Shown: piece by piece, positions 13,101-25,241 of the stretch
Numbering within the stretch: position 1 is the first letter of the stretch
Layout of the letters: each line of letters starts with the position of its first letter
Origin: Anser cygnoides
Lineage: Eukaryota > Chordata > Aves > Anseriformes > Anatidae
Assembly (NCBI RefSeq): GCF_040182565.1
Contig: NC_089882.1
Span: 15,825,683 to 15,889,682, forward strand
Length of the DNA stretch: 64,000 nt
Reading direction: 5' to 3'
Program-made: the position numbers and the translations under genes
The notes under the pieces: generated by a model
Seen by the model: the letters and a program-made list of their open reading frames with translations, nothing else
What the model was told of the DNA's origin: nothing
Database searches by the model: none

Positions 13101-16100
13101 ACTGTATGCTTCCTTTAGCCTCTTCCACAGTGAGTACCACAGCTGAGGAAGGAACACAGACTTCACCAACTCCAAAAATTATCTAGGATTTCTACCTGAA
13201 GCACGAGAAGAAGCTGCACCAGAATCTGTAACTGCTGAATAATCTTTCAGACTTTCAATTCTTTGGTTAGTGTTTTCACATCCACATCTGAAAAGATCTC
13301 CCATTTGATCCATGACACGCATATGACTACTGATTACATTAATTGTTGGAGATCATCAGGCATTTACAGCTCTTTCACACAAGAACTGTGTTCCAAATCA
13401 CTGCTTAACACATTAATCAGACAAGCTGCTGTACGTACATCTCACTGTGCTCATGATGACAAGGAAAGGAAATCTACCCCATGCTCAATGATCCCCTTTC
13501 TGCGGGCTTTTAAATGGCACCCAATATGTAGTACAGTCTTTTCTAGATCATGAGTTCCGGTAATAGTTCTCACATGTTTCCCTGATGCTTGTCCTGGACT
13601 CTGGGTTTTTACAGAAGTACGGAATTACTCTAAAGCAAGGCTCTGCAAGAAAGCGAGACTCAAGTTCAGCTGAGCTATGCCACTAGCTACAAAAAGGAAA
13701 GAAGGAAAGAACTATCAAACCATACCACTGCAAGCCATGACCTGCACCAGCACCCAAGTCCCTCACTAACTTCCAATGCTGCCTTCTCTTTTTGAAGAAC
13801 TGAAACTACCTTCTACTCTTCCCCGCTAACTTCACTCTGAAGAATCTCCCCTCCTGTCCTACAGGCTTGACAGTGAATTTAAACCCAAAGCATACAAATA
13901 AGAAACATCAAGCATGCACCTAAATTTTCTAAGAAGTAGGAGCATTCAAGGCACACTAGCATATACTTTTCTTTTTAACCTCAACTGGTACCTGCCGCAG
14001 CAAAAGCACACAGAAGACCTTGTTCCTTGAATAAGGACGAAAAGCCCAGTTTTCTACAAACGGGTACTTATGTTCCCATCCCCTCCTTTTCACAAATAAT
14101 CCCATGACAAACCCAGAGCAGTGCCACCAGACCTTCAGTCTCTCCGCCCCCAGTCCTGCTCCAAGCACTCCTGCCCACGCAGCACCCTCCCGGGTCCCTG
14201 CTGTGCTCACACCAACAGCTCTCCCTCCACCTTCTCCAGCAAGTGAACAACAAAGTTGGATCGGGAAGAGTCCTCACAGAACTCGGATATCCATTCTTTT
14301 CAGCAAGTCAGCAGCTGTTTATCTGCAGGTCTATCCACACAACACCAACTAACTCCTTCTTCCCCAGCCAGACAGCAATTTTCATAACATTTGTAGGAAA
14401 TGTATGCCTCAAGCTGCCAATTCTCATCATAAGATGGTGCACATCACTGGTGAAGAGGTGTTGTTACGTGAGGACAGAAAGCCTGTACACAAAGATTTTC
14501 ACCCTCAGGAAGTCAGCCTAAATACAAAACCCATTTCGTGTTGTGGTTGGAACCGGAGAGGAAACACTGCCATCCCCATCCCATTGGCAACCAGGAGAAG
14601 TCCTAAAGTCCTAGCTGAATACATCACACGGCTTAACAGGGACTAAGCGGAGAAGCACTCTCAAAACCACCAAACACCCCAAGTTAAAACCCACACTGCA
14701 ATACTACCACTTCTGACTCTAAGATCACACCTACATCCATACAAACCACACCGTAAAAGGCCAACATAAACAGCTGATTCCTTGCCTTTGCATGTCATTT
14801 GAGAACTGTTTTTCAATTTCATTCCTCCTGTATTTAGAAGTTTTTGGCCAATTTCTACTGTAATTGTGGACAACTAATACTTAGATCTCAAACTAGCAAT
14901 AGATTAATTCTTATCTAGACCCACAGGCCAGCTTTTCATGAGAGTAATCACGTTGTCATTATCATTTGGTCACTCTTCTCTAGAATAAAGGAGTCAAGAC
15001 ACATCAGCCTCCTCGCAGAGAAGTATATTCAATCCCCAGGTCACCTCAGTAACAGGAACGCAGCCGTACACTAGACTGCAGCTGAATCATTCGCTGCTGT
15101 GCTAAACTCTGCCTGAAAGTCTCTACTGCATGTAGAGACCATACTGGAAGTCTCTACTCTGATGCACCTTCGGAGTTGCGCTTTTCCACAGGCATTTCAA
15201 GGTGTGATTCATTCCTCATTCAGCCAAATAACACCTATATATTTCCTTCATGACCCCTGGCTAATGAATTCTTTTGTTCATTCTCAAGAGTAAAAACATG
15301 TTCTTCTGGGCAAAATATTTAATGGAACTAAAAATTACTCTCATCCACTGATCACCTCATTTTCCTGACAAATCAGGAAGTCCCCAGGTATTAGTAGCAT
15401 CCCCCCCAAACCCTCTTACACAGAAGGTTTGAGTACATCCCTCTGTACAGCTTCGGTCCCAAGACAGATCACTGAAGCACATCCTTAGTCACCTCCCACC
15501 TGCTGCCAAGCTATTACAGTTTCTGGCAATAAGGTAAGAGAGACGAAGTGTAATATACATCCCGCAACACAGAACCCAGTTGCAATGGCTGACGTGGCTT
15601 CCCAGGTTATCGAAGATGGAGTTTTTCCTACTTTGGTGGAGGTTTATTCTTTTCTCCATCTCTCTGAAACTTTTCATTTTAAACTTGTAATAAACTGCTC
15701 CAGTGATGCAGAGAAGCTGCAGTGTTCATCAGCTCAAAGCACTCCTTCATTTAGTAACTGCCTTCTACGTGATGAGGTGAAAGCCAGCAGTATGTTATGA
15801 GCTGTGCTCAGGGAAGACAGACCTTTTCTAAGTCTTGCAGTCCTGCTTTCCCATACATCACTGTGAAGCGCAGAGCGTGCAAACCAACGTTCAGCAGCAG
15901 GAAACAGAAAGGAAGATAGTGATCGAAAAGCAGAAGCTGCAGTACAGAACTGTAACTAGGACATTGAGACGCTCCATCCTTTTGTGGAAGCAGCAAGGGA
16001 AGCATTAGTTTTGTGCATGTGTGCTTACAGATTTACTTTTCATTCTTATCAATTAAGTGGTGAAAATAAACATACAAAATTTGTTTTAAATGAACAATGA

Positions 16101-17112
16101 ACAGCTTCTAACCCACTAACTCTGAATAGAGTAACAGGTGCTGTTTATGAAGGCAGGTTTTCCTCCACCCTTGTGATTTAACACATACATACATAATGTA
16201 GTCAGCCATATAAAGTAGAGGATTAACTACATACATTTATTTTTTTCTTGAGAATCACCTAAACATGCTCCCTGCACTAAAATAAATCAGCAGAAATTGA
16301 CAGCCTAATTAATTACATAATCAGCTCATAAGCATTTGACAAATTTTAATTAGCAGTTATTTACTAAAAAGATCTTTCACCTTCTCAGCTTTTTCTTTTA
16401 ATTCATTCTCGTTATTTAATGCTTGCTTTAGAAGCCTAATGTAACTAATCACATCACTTCAATAAATATTTTCATTCAGACAGAGACTGCTTTAAAAGTA
16501 TTAAAACACTAGAGGGCTAGAGTTCGTTATCTTCAATAATCCATTTGGAAGTCTCACTGGCAGCTTTTGCAGCAGGCCATCCTCAGCAATGCCCATGAAA
16601 GAACTGCCTGCCTTCCAACAGCAAGTCCAGAGTTTTGAAAGCACAGTTAGGAGAAGAGGCACTGAATATAAGTACTTGCAAATGGAACTGAAGGGAATTA
16701 TTCACAGCCAATTGCACATCGTAGCTGAGAAGGACAAGCAAGGAAGAACTTCAGTGCTGTTAGAGTTTTTCATATATTTATTTTAAACATCCCAAACAAC
16801 CTTTCAATATCTTTCTTGCAAAAGTATACAGGGGCCTGCAGTAGAGTTGGACAATACTGTACCAGAACTTTAAGCACCAAAAACTTCTTTTACTTGCAGC
16901 TGGACAGGCAAGGAGAACTTCAAACCTGTGAAAAAGCCACCGATGTTCACATCAGTAAATTTAACATGTTCTCATGCAGCCCAGGTAGCTGTAAAGGGCG
17001 CATGTACAAGGGTGCCAGCAAGCATGTGAGAAATGTCTTTTTACAGTCTTTGAAAGCAGAGTACAAAACCCTTCCACAGCAACTTGTTGTGAGGGGAAAT
17101 GTGGAATCTTTC

Positions 17113-17136
17113 GGGGGGGGGGGGGGGGGGGGGGGG
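17113..17136 (+). repeat. G24 homopolymer
   Basis: Twenty-four uninterrupted G on the plus strand (C-run in the DOCK3 pre-mRNA). It can form a G-quadruplex and is prone to length error in assembly. Confidence 0.95.
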
Positions 17137-17138
17137 AG

Positions 17139-17147
17139 TATATAAAG
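17139..17147 (+). promoter_or_regulatory. TATA-box-like sequence next to the G run
   Basis: TATATAAAG lies two bases after the G24 tract, on the strand opposite to DOCK3. No transcript or initiator is identifiable downstream. Confidence 0.2.
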
Positions 17148-17599
17148 GCTCATCTCTGACCCAGGCTATGTGATCTGTGTCCTAACCTCCAATTTGCCTT
17201 CAACAAAGCCAACTGCATCTGAATTAACTCCTTTGTATCACCACTTTGCTCTGACAAATAGAGGTGAGCAGGCAGCAGGGCCTGGCTCTCCAGAGATACC
17301 TGAGTATCCCACCAGTAATCTGTTCATGGTATTGTGATGCTTGCAGAAATCTGATTTTTTTCCCACCCAATTTCTGTCAATAGAGAAATAACATCCATTG
17401 TCCTAATCCAAAGGCAACGCAAAAACTTCTCATAGTTTAAGGAGCATGCAGAAAATACACAGGGTTTCTTTGGATAGACAGCAATAAAAACAAAAACAAT
17501 TCATAAAACCCAAACATAAACTCCTAGCAGCAACTCATACCAAGAAATTTCTTTTTGCATGCATTATTTTGCTTGTGAAACCAGGGTAACTTGCATCAG

Positions 17600-17629
17600 A
17601 AAAAAAATCTATATATATAGATTTTTTTT
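17600..17629. repeat. 30-bp perfect AT palindrome
   Basis: A8, then TCTATATATATAGA, then T8: self-complementary with no spacer, centred between 17614 and 17615. It is capable of cruciform extrusion. No matching termini identify it as a transposon. Confidence 0.9.
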
Positions 17630-19339
17630 TGGTAGTGCATCTCCTAACAATAAAACTTTATCAATACCATTATACCTTCCATAGCCTAGTTTCTCCAAAA
17701 TGCACGAAAACAACCAGTCTCAAGTTCTGGTGCTTCTCTCACCACCTGTAGTAACTAAGCTCTAGACACAAGCAGCATTTTTTGCTTACTCTCCCTCTCT
17801 GGAGGACTAACCACCAATTTCAATTATAGGAAGAGTAATTAACACAACCCAACAATAAAAACAGTAACAACAACAAACACGCACCCTTGTCTAGACAGCA
17901 CCAAAGTTCACAAAGAGTCACCTAGCATGTCAGACCTACCTATACATGTGTTGCCTGAAACAACAACAAAGAAATCTCAGCAATATTCCTAGAACTACAG
18001 AATGAACAAAAACAAATGCTTACTTCAGGGAACATTCTATTCTAGATGCCTCTTCGAGGCTGGTTTACAACCTTAATTGAGATTTCCTCTTTATCCCCTC
18101 ATGCATCTCCCTTAACAAAATTAGTCCACCTGCTTTTCAGTTAAGGCAGCATACGTATTTTCTTATTTGAGAACAGCGGTCAAGCAGCACACAAAACTCT
18201 GAATATCAAACCCTGTGGCACTGGTATTTCACAGCAAAGAAAAGTGACCACATCAATAGAACACAGGAAAACCAACAGGACTTGAAAAAACAATTATTTT
18301 CTGCAGCATATGTTACAATAACACCAGCAAGTTTAGTACTGGGACAACAGAGGTGGTTTTGTTTTTTGTTTTGTTAGTTTTTTTTTAAACCAAGAGTAAA
18401 GGTATGAACAAGGCTGGGATACTTTGTATTCTCTAAACATCCACACAACATGTAACCGAACTTGTTACTTTTACATATTCTCAGTGTTTGTCCCATACCT
18501 ATGGTTTCACATCTAAAACACTAAACTTGATTGCATTTTTTTTATTTAAACAGAAGTTCATTCCTTAATTCTATTATTTATTATGAAGATGTATGGGACG
18601 TATTTAGCAAAGCATTTGTTGCACGAGGTGAAAAACTAGCAAAAAGCATTCTGATACATTTTGTTGCTCACTGACACATTCAGAATTTGTTATAAGCATT
18701 GTTGCGCTCCAGCTCTTAATTGCATACAAGTCAACCTGCAAAATCCCACTTTACCATACAAGTTAACAGATCTTTGTAACAAGTCGGATTATATATTTTA
18801 AAAATATTCGCAGAAAGGGATTATCACCGCCCACTATGGAACTTATGTAACTATACGTACACCTGATAACTGTAACTTTAACGAAGCATTTAGCTAAGTA
18901 GCCAGGGCAGGCAATACCTACTTTTATTATTATACCGTGAACATCACATCAACGGTTTATTTGAAACATTCAACCAAAATAAAAAGGAAGCTAAGGAAAG
19001 ACCGTGCCTTCCTTCGATGATGCACAACATTCCTGCACTTACCAAAAATTGCTCGGTACGCTCTGTAGCCCTGACGTTTACCAAACAAAAAAGGGAGAAG
19101 CCATCGGGGGCGAGCTCTGGAAGCAGGGCACGCGCTCGGGGGCGGCGAGGCGCGGCTCCCACCCACGGCCGGCAGCGGCCCCGCGCTGCGCCGCAGGACC
19201 CCGCCGGCCGCTCCCGCCCCCCGCAGCAGGTGCATCGCCGACGCCCCCTAATGACACCGCGCCGGAGCCGTTCCCGTGCTCCAAACTCCACATAAACAAG
19301 CTCGCCACAAAGCGCGGATTAAGACGGAGGGGGGAGGTA

Positions 19340-19383
19340 GGGGGGGGGGGGGGAAAAAAAAAAAAAAAGGCAAAAAAAAAAAA
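19340..19383. repeat. G14-A15-GGC-A12 purine tract
   Basis: Fourteen G, fifteen A, GGC, then twelve A on the plus strand, 210-250 bases inside DOCK3 intron 1. In the transcript it reads as a long pyrimidine tract. Strong strand bias and likely length variation. Confidence 0.95.
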
Positions 19384-19593
19384 GCATCGCGCGCTTAAGT
19401 CGATGAGGGGCTGAGCGCCGCGGGCGCGGCCGGGCCGCGCAGCCCGCTCCTGTCAGCCGCCGCCGGGGAGAGCCCCGAGGCCGAGCGCCAGGGCGAGCCG
19501 AGCACGGCCGGGGGCGACCCCCGCGGGGCGGCGGCGGAGGCCGGGGCCCGGCGGCGGGGGCGAGTGGCCGGGCCGAGGGGCGGCAGCACCTAC

Positions 19594-19630
19594 CCACGCC
19601 GTATTTCTCCTCCTCGGTCGGGCTCCACAT
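19594..19630 (-). CDS. DOCK3: DOCK3 coding exon 1 (start codon and residues 1-12)
   Basis: On the minus strand the frame reads MWSPTEEEKYGV plus one G, then donor GTAGGT. As I recall, mammalian DOCK3 begins MWTPTEEEKYGVV and DOCK4 begins MWIPTEHEKYGVV, so this is DOCK3 with Ser at residue 3. The leftover G joins TG from exon 2 to give Val13, confirming phase. The ATG has A at -3 and T at +4 and directly follows a (CAG)5C stretch. The start is fixed by homology and by the splice site. Only 37 coding bases lie here; the rest of exon 1 is 5' UTR inside the CpG island. The full protein is expected to run SH3, DHR1 (lipid binding), DHR2 (exchange domain) and a proline-rich tail, all but the first 41 residues being outside the window. 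Confidence 0.96.
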
Positions 19631-19646
19631 GCTGCTGCTGCTGCTG
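19631..19646 (-). repeat. DOCK3: (CAG)5 in DOCK3 5' UTR, abutting the start codon
   Basis: Five CAG units and one C directly precede the ATG on the minus strand, and a short CGC/CCG run precedes that. In-frame reading gives AGC (Ser) codons, but homology supports starting at 19630. Confidence 0.9.
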
Positions 19647-20096
19647 TTGCGGCGGCGGCCGGCCGCGGATCCCCTGGGCAGAGCGAAGCGGACGAGCGCC
19701 GCTCATGGAGCGGGGGCGGCTTCGGCTTCTCCTCCTCCCCCCTCAGCGGGGGCGCTGCTCCGCGGCCGCCGCACCGGCAGCCCCCGCCTGGGCTCCCCGC
19801 ACCCTTGAGGGTCCCGGCAGGGCGAGAGCCGAGGGGATGGGGGGAAGGAGGGGGAACGAGAGGAGGTCGCCCCCTCCCACTGCCCGTCCGTCCCGCCCGC
19901 AGGGGCGACGGCCGCGGCTCTCCTCAGCGCCCAGGCTGTGGCGGGACGCCCGGTGGCCCTCCCGGCGCGGCCCTGCCGACGCGGCGGCCCCGCGGAGCCC
20001 CCAGCCCCGGCCGCCCCCAGCCGCCGCCGCTCCCGTCACGGCCGCCGAAGGACTCGCGCTGCCGCGCCCCCCCCCACCGCCTCAGCGGAGCCCGGC

Positions 20097-20106
20097 GCGC
20101 ATGCGC
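20097..20106. promoter_or_regulatory. NRF1-type palindrome
   Basis: GCGCATGCGC, the core of the NRF1 consensus, lies in the CpG island about 470 bases upstream of the DOCK3 ATG. NRF1 sites are common in CpG-island promoters; binding is inferred. Confidence 0.5.
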
Positions 20107-21746
20107 GGCTCGCACCGCCTCCTCCCCCCCGCCCCCCTCCCCTCCCCCTACCCGCGCGGCCGCACGAGGAGCGCGCGGGCGCGAGGCGCGGGGGCGGCAG
20201 CCCATGGCCCGGCTCCCCCCCCCCCCGCCCCGCAGCACAGGGCGGGAAACGGCTGCTGGGGAGCGGCCGAGGTCCTGTCAGCGCTCGGGGGCTGCGGCAC
20301 CGGAGGGGGCACCGGGCTAAAAAGGGAATGGGCTCTCTGGGAGGCGAAAATTCACGCGCCCCTCGGGAGACCAGCGTGTGTACGACACCGACTTATTTTA
20401 CATTACGCGTTATTAATTTCCAAAGCTTCTAAGCACCTGGCAAAATGCGGACAGGTGGCGCAACAATCGGTTATCTTTCCACTGAACCCGAATTTGAATT
20501 CCTCACGACACAGTGAAAGCCGAGGTGCGTAATCCCAAACTTTAACTGGAATTGTGGTCTCTGCAAATCCCCCAGCATGTTAGCAATTTTTCTCCAGTCA
20601 GAGCCTTCCCAAAGCTACAGGAAGAAACAACGCTCTCTCTACAGCATTTTCAGAAACCTTTGTAAATTGCTTGATGTAAAGTTTTAGGATTACATCAAAC
20701 TTTTTAATAATATAACTTCAGATGTACCCAACACTTTTTATAGAATATCTGTTCTATCATTATGTAATAAAACAGAATGAAAGTCATCTATTTGCACTAC
20801 AGAACTTAGGTTGCTGTGGAAACCTTCATTATTTATTTTTTTAACGTGTGCAACTTACTTTTCAACACTGAAGATGGCCAGCTTTCTGTTTAGGTTTTTG
20901 TTTGGTTTGGAGCTGTTGGATTTTCCTGTGCAGAGTACAAACAGAAAGCGGCCAATAAGTACGTGTGTTTTACATTATTGATGTAGAAACCCCAACTTAT
21001 TCAATCACATTTTAATTCAGATTCATAGTTAAGCATATATATTTACAATAGCTTCATTACTTCCCTTCCTGAGGCACTCCCACAGCATGCAGAAATAGCT
21101 TTCCAAAGGGACAAAAACTGACATTGAGTTGCATCTGTTGGAGATAGGCTGCTGCTGGTATTTAGAACCTCAGATGTATGTTTTTTCAGTAATAAATACC
21201 TGTTCGTCTCTTGCTAGTACTTTGGGAGCAGAAAACCTCTGTAATGACATTCAGTTAATTCTTCAAGCTCTGTTTCCTCATTCCCCAGCACTTCATGGAT
21301 ACTTCTCGCTGCCAATTGACGAGCAGCGAAGCAGATCCCTTTCCTGCTTAAGAAAAATTAAAGAACAAAGCAGAATTTTCTTCAAAATACAACCATGTCT
21401 AAGCTCATGCTTCTCATTAAAGTAAATATGGAATGAAGGTGGACTTGGAAAGAGAAGGAGCGGACCTCCAAAGGTTTAATGAACTTGAGGACACAGAAAT
21501 CTACAAAATAGCTGAAAGAACAGGACCTGCAACAAACTAAAACATTTTGCTTCAGAACAACTGTGATTTTTATTTCCACATCATGGACATACAAACAATA
21601 GCATTAGCAGGTAGAGTTATACTGATGATAGATTACTTGTATGTGAAATATAGTGTTACTACTTATGTCTTTCCAACACTTTTCTGCACTGCTGCTGGTG
21701 ATACCTATTTTTGAACAGTTACTAGAGGGGTGCATGACCTGCTTAA

Positions 21747-21780
21747 GAAAAAACAAAACAAAACAAAAAACACAAAACAG
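21747..21780. repeat. (AAAAC)n simple repeat
   Basis: A-rich run with repeated AAAAC units; interrupted at the end. Confidence 0.85.
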
Positions 21781-22768
21781 TACATCTAACTGTAGTGTTA
21801 GTGGGATGCAAGTTTGCATAACATAAAGCTACCAAATATATTTACACCTGTTCCTCTGATTCGCATTCACCAGCTTAATGAGTCTCCTACCACCTCTACA
21901 TACACACTGATTGCTTTGGTAAATATTCTTAGCCAAAGCGTAGCATAAAACAAACACCTCATCCTGTAAGCAGGCAGCGGCACTAATCTCCCAGGCAGCA
22001 AATAGGTATTCCGGATCATCCATATGCAGAAGAGACAGACCAACGCAAACAGCGGCTATTGTGCAGGGCTGCAAAACAACCATTTCTTCCCTCTTTTACC
22101 TCTCAACACAGCTGACTACTGTTCACACTGTTCTGTAAAGCACAGAAAAGTATAATAGTATTGTGCAAAGGCAAGCAAGAAATTTAGAGGGTTACATGTC
22201 CAAATTTTGTCGTTCTGGAGCTGTTTTTAAATTTTCCTTACTAAGTGGAGTGAAAATTTCAAAACCACCACTGCAGAACTGAAATCCAATGCCTGCTTCA
22301 TTAGATTATTTAGATGTTTTGAAGGTTTTGTTAAGAAGTTTTTAAAATTAACTTCATCAATTAAAGTAAATTTGAAAATTTGCTGCATATGCCAGAGCTC
22401 CTACAAGAAGAACTTCTTCCACTGGACATCATGGATCCTAAACGCTTTTCAGAGAAAAGGAGCTTTCCCTTACAGGAAGTCACAGGGAAAAAAAAAATGT
22501 TAATTATTTTGCATAACTCTGATAAAAGTTACTTAACGACTACTGTGCATGTACAGGAGCTGTTGTGTCAGAAATGTGGTGAATTGCTCATGGTTAAGTT
22601 ACCACAAATGCAATTGCCCTTAACCAAGCAGAACACACATTAACGTTCAATACAGTATTAATTAAAGTACATCTTATATCATACTATCTTGCTATAATAT
22701 AGATGTGATCTGAAAGACAGCTGGCTAGGGAATGGAGAGATTTGACACAGTTTCTTTCTCTTAAATAG

Positions 22769-22929
22769 ATCAAGGGAACTGTACAATCCTTTCGAACGCT
22801 CTACAAGGGACAATGGAAGGTCAGAGTGCAGAAAGCAGGGATTCTCATACCTCCCTGCAAGCAAATTCTTCCCAGTTATCTCAGCCTTACAGTATTGTGG
22901 AACATAACACCTCCTGCCCTCCCTTTCAG
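22769..22929 (+). other. Candidate exon bounded by good splice signals (function unknown)
   Basis: Upstream is a pyrimidine tract ending in TTAAATAG; downstream is TTTCAG|GTAAGA, a near-consensus donor. The 161 bases between are open in two of the three plus frames. I do not recognise either peptide. There is no partner exon I can point to, so this is weak and may be chance. Confidence 0.2.
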
Positions 22930-24160
22930 GTAAGAGCATCCCTATACTTTACCCTTTCTCCCCATTCTCAGAGCTATAGATGCTGGTACTCCTACTTCCA
23001 TTATTACTGCAAATCTGTTTTACAAACACAGCCTGGATCTCCTGCTATCAGAGAAAAATCAGCGATGACTTTTAACCTCGCTCTAACAGTCAGCTTATTT
23101 GCTTACATTACTTCCTTTTCCACACTTACACTTCCAACTTTGCATGCTTGTTTCTTTTATAGTTCATATTCTCCCCCTGTTCATAAGATGGTTTAAGCCA
23201 TTAAACAACTTGGCTTTCCTATAAAATTACAAATTGCAAGGAGAAGCAAAAGGATCTGAAGCAAATACACTCTATCATCATCTCCCACAACCTCGCAGGT
23301 CCTTTTGAAGCACAAAGCATTTCTCCTTTGTCCCTCAAAATAAGGATTCACAGATCTCAATAACTGAGCTGTTCTTGTTTTGATGAAGTAATCATGAAAC
23401 TTTTAAGTGGGAGGTCTCAGCTCTCGATGTATGGATCCAAATTATGTTATTTTTCCTATAGCCCAAGGCCATCTCACAGACTTTTTCCTTAGGAAGAAAG
23501 GACTAAACTGCCACAGTGGGAATCTAAAGGTAGCAAATGGACAGCAGTATTTTCCTTTAGAGCACTAGCCATTGCAGTGTTTGTGCTCCACAACCTCATT
23601 CACCCAAACACGCTTTCATCGGTATAATTTCTGATTATTGCTCAGGATTAGGGAAGATTTTAAAGACCATTATCTTTAGATTTATTTTTTTTTTTTTAAT
23701 TCAGAACAAGCTCTTTATTAGTAGCCTTCTCTCCTCCCACACCTCAACATTTCTCAGAGCGGCAGGCAAGGAAAGCCAACCCCTACACGCCAGGCAGCAT
23801 TTTCAGCTAGCACTTATGACTCTATCATGTGTTCATTATTGAATGCCTGAAATGGGAGCCTATGATTGAAAGCAACCAAAACACATCTAACCTTATCATG
23901 TGCGACACAGGAAATGTATTTTTCAGGTAATCCTAGGAACTTCTCAGTGACTATAGTTCAATCTTTCCATTCCTTTAGCACCAAAATTTTTCTTTCATGA
24001 AAAGTGGAAGTCAGCATAAAATATTCCAGTACTTCCTGTATTTTTGGTCTAATCTTCAAAGCAAGGGAAAGCTAAAGTCATCCTGGGACAAGGAGAGGGG
24101 GGAAAGAGGTACTTTCAAATATCTCCAGAACATCAGACATTTGGAGTTAAGTCTCACCTT

Positions 24161-24218
24161 CAAAAAAAACACAACCAAAAAAAACCAACAAACACACCCA
24201 CAAACAAACAAAAAAAAT
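24161..24218. repeat. A/C-rich low-complexity run
   Basis: CAAAA-, CCAACAAAC- and CACCC-type units, irregular. No gene content. Confidence 0.85.
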
Positions 24219-24973
24219 CCACAATGACCAACTAAGAGCAAAGAACACAACTTGCAGTTACAAGTATGCTAACTTACTTTTACTCTATTTGTAACATTGC
24301 TTGAAAACCAATTTTAAAATCAGGAAAGAGCAGAACTTGCATAAGAACAAATACGGATCAAATTTTTATGCCAACATCAAATAATTTGTAAGTTTATATG
24401 TTGTTTGCCTAGAAGGTGTCCAAATTAAGGCAGATAATTATTTTAATTTATTTTCAGCAGAAAAGTAGAGAATGGACTGACTAATGTGTTAATACAAATA
24501 GCGTTCATCAAGTATAATTACTAAAAATTCAGTGCAGGTGGTAATTTTGTAGTCAGCTGGACCTTTATTTGTTATCACCTTAGTGTCATAACAGCTCATG
24601 CTGAACAAACATTTTCCTGATACTAAAGCAGAATACTTTGTTCTTCAATTTGTAAAAAGGGTAAATATTCATTTGAATCTTCATGTTTCATAAATACTCA
24701 AGAAATTTAAGAAAAACACTATTGCAGCCTCATTCTCACTTATCCCTAATATCCTCACTACAGCAAATTACCTAGTAAAAGAGAGAGAAATTATAAAATG
24801 TTAATTAGCATTGTTGTGACATATTGGTACCTTTTCCTATTAATTTCTTCTAATGTTCAGGATATAAGAAGCCCTTCCAAAGTAACAATTAGCTCCTGTC
24901 ATTTTTTTAAAAGAGACTTCAGAAATTATTTGTGAACTCTTCTTGTGAACATGATTTTTTTTTTTGTCTTTTT

Positions 24974-24988
24974 GGTGGTGGTGGTGGT
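24974..24988. repeat. (GGT)5 microsatellite
   Basis: Five perfect GGT units after a T-rich run. Confidence 0.9.
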
Positions 24989-25210
24989 CTTTCATTTCTG
25001 ATCTTAGGTATCATATATTTATTTATTGCCTTGAAAGATTTGATTCTAAGAAATCTATACTACTGAGAGAAAACATCTGAGAACTGGTTGCATCACTCCT
25101 GGAAATGCAACAGGGTTGCCGTTTCAGAGGCTGCCTTAAGTGTTTTTAGCTGTCACTTAACCAATCCCTAGCCAAATCTCTTCAAGGGAATGCAGAGTAA
25201 TTTATTACTG

Positions 25211-25241
25211 TTTGTTTTGTTTGTTTGTTTGTTTGTTTTTT
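25211..25241. repeat. (TTTG)n microsatellite
   Basis: About seven TTTG units with one longer T run, about 160 bases upstream of the second CpG island. Confidence 0.9.

Larger units (their letters stand above)
566..19593 (-). other. DOCK3: DOCK3 intron 1 (about 19.0 kb)
   Basis: Bounded by donor G|GTAGGT at 19593 and acceptor CTCTAG ending at 566, both on the minus strand and both phase 1. Mostly unique AT-rich sequence. Items I can name inside it are an old CR1 piece (5064-5290), a CR1 tail (about 10060-10165), a GC-rich patch with paired X-box-like sites (9280-9490), a G24 run beside a TATA motif (17113-17147) and an AT palindrome (17600-17629). I see no coding exon in 566-5060, 5300-8900, 10500-17100 or 17700-19090. 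Long first introns of this kind often carry enhancers, but no specific enhancer is proven here. Confidence 0.93.
19100..20330 (-). promoter_or_regulatory. DOCK3: DOCK3 CpG-island promoter and 5' UTR region
   Basis: About 1.2 kb of very high GC and dense CpG covering the DOCK3 start codon and both flanks, in otherwise AT-rich DNA. It has many GC boxes (such as GGGGCGG), CGG and CCG runs and an NRF1-type site at 20097-20106. I see no TATA box at a sensible distance from the ATG, so this looks like a dispersed TATA-less promoter. The transcription start cannot be fixed from sequence but should lie upstream of 19630 on the minus strand, between about 19650 and 20250. The long open frames across this block on both strands are a by-product of low stop-codon density in GC-rich DNA. 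Confidence 0.9.

Noticed and set aside
16816..17145. 109-codon frame ending in poly-Gly
   Set aside because: The Gly run is the G24 homopolymer; no recognisable protein.
19564..20532. 322-codon plus-strand open frame and several 90-170 codon frames on both strands
   Set aside because: All lie in the CpG island where stop codons are rare. Composition is Pro/Arg/Ala low complexity and frames overlap on both strands; the true product here is DOCK3 exon 1.
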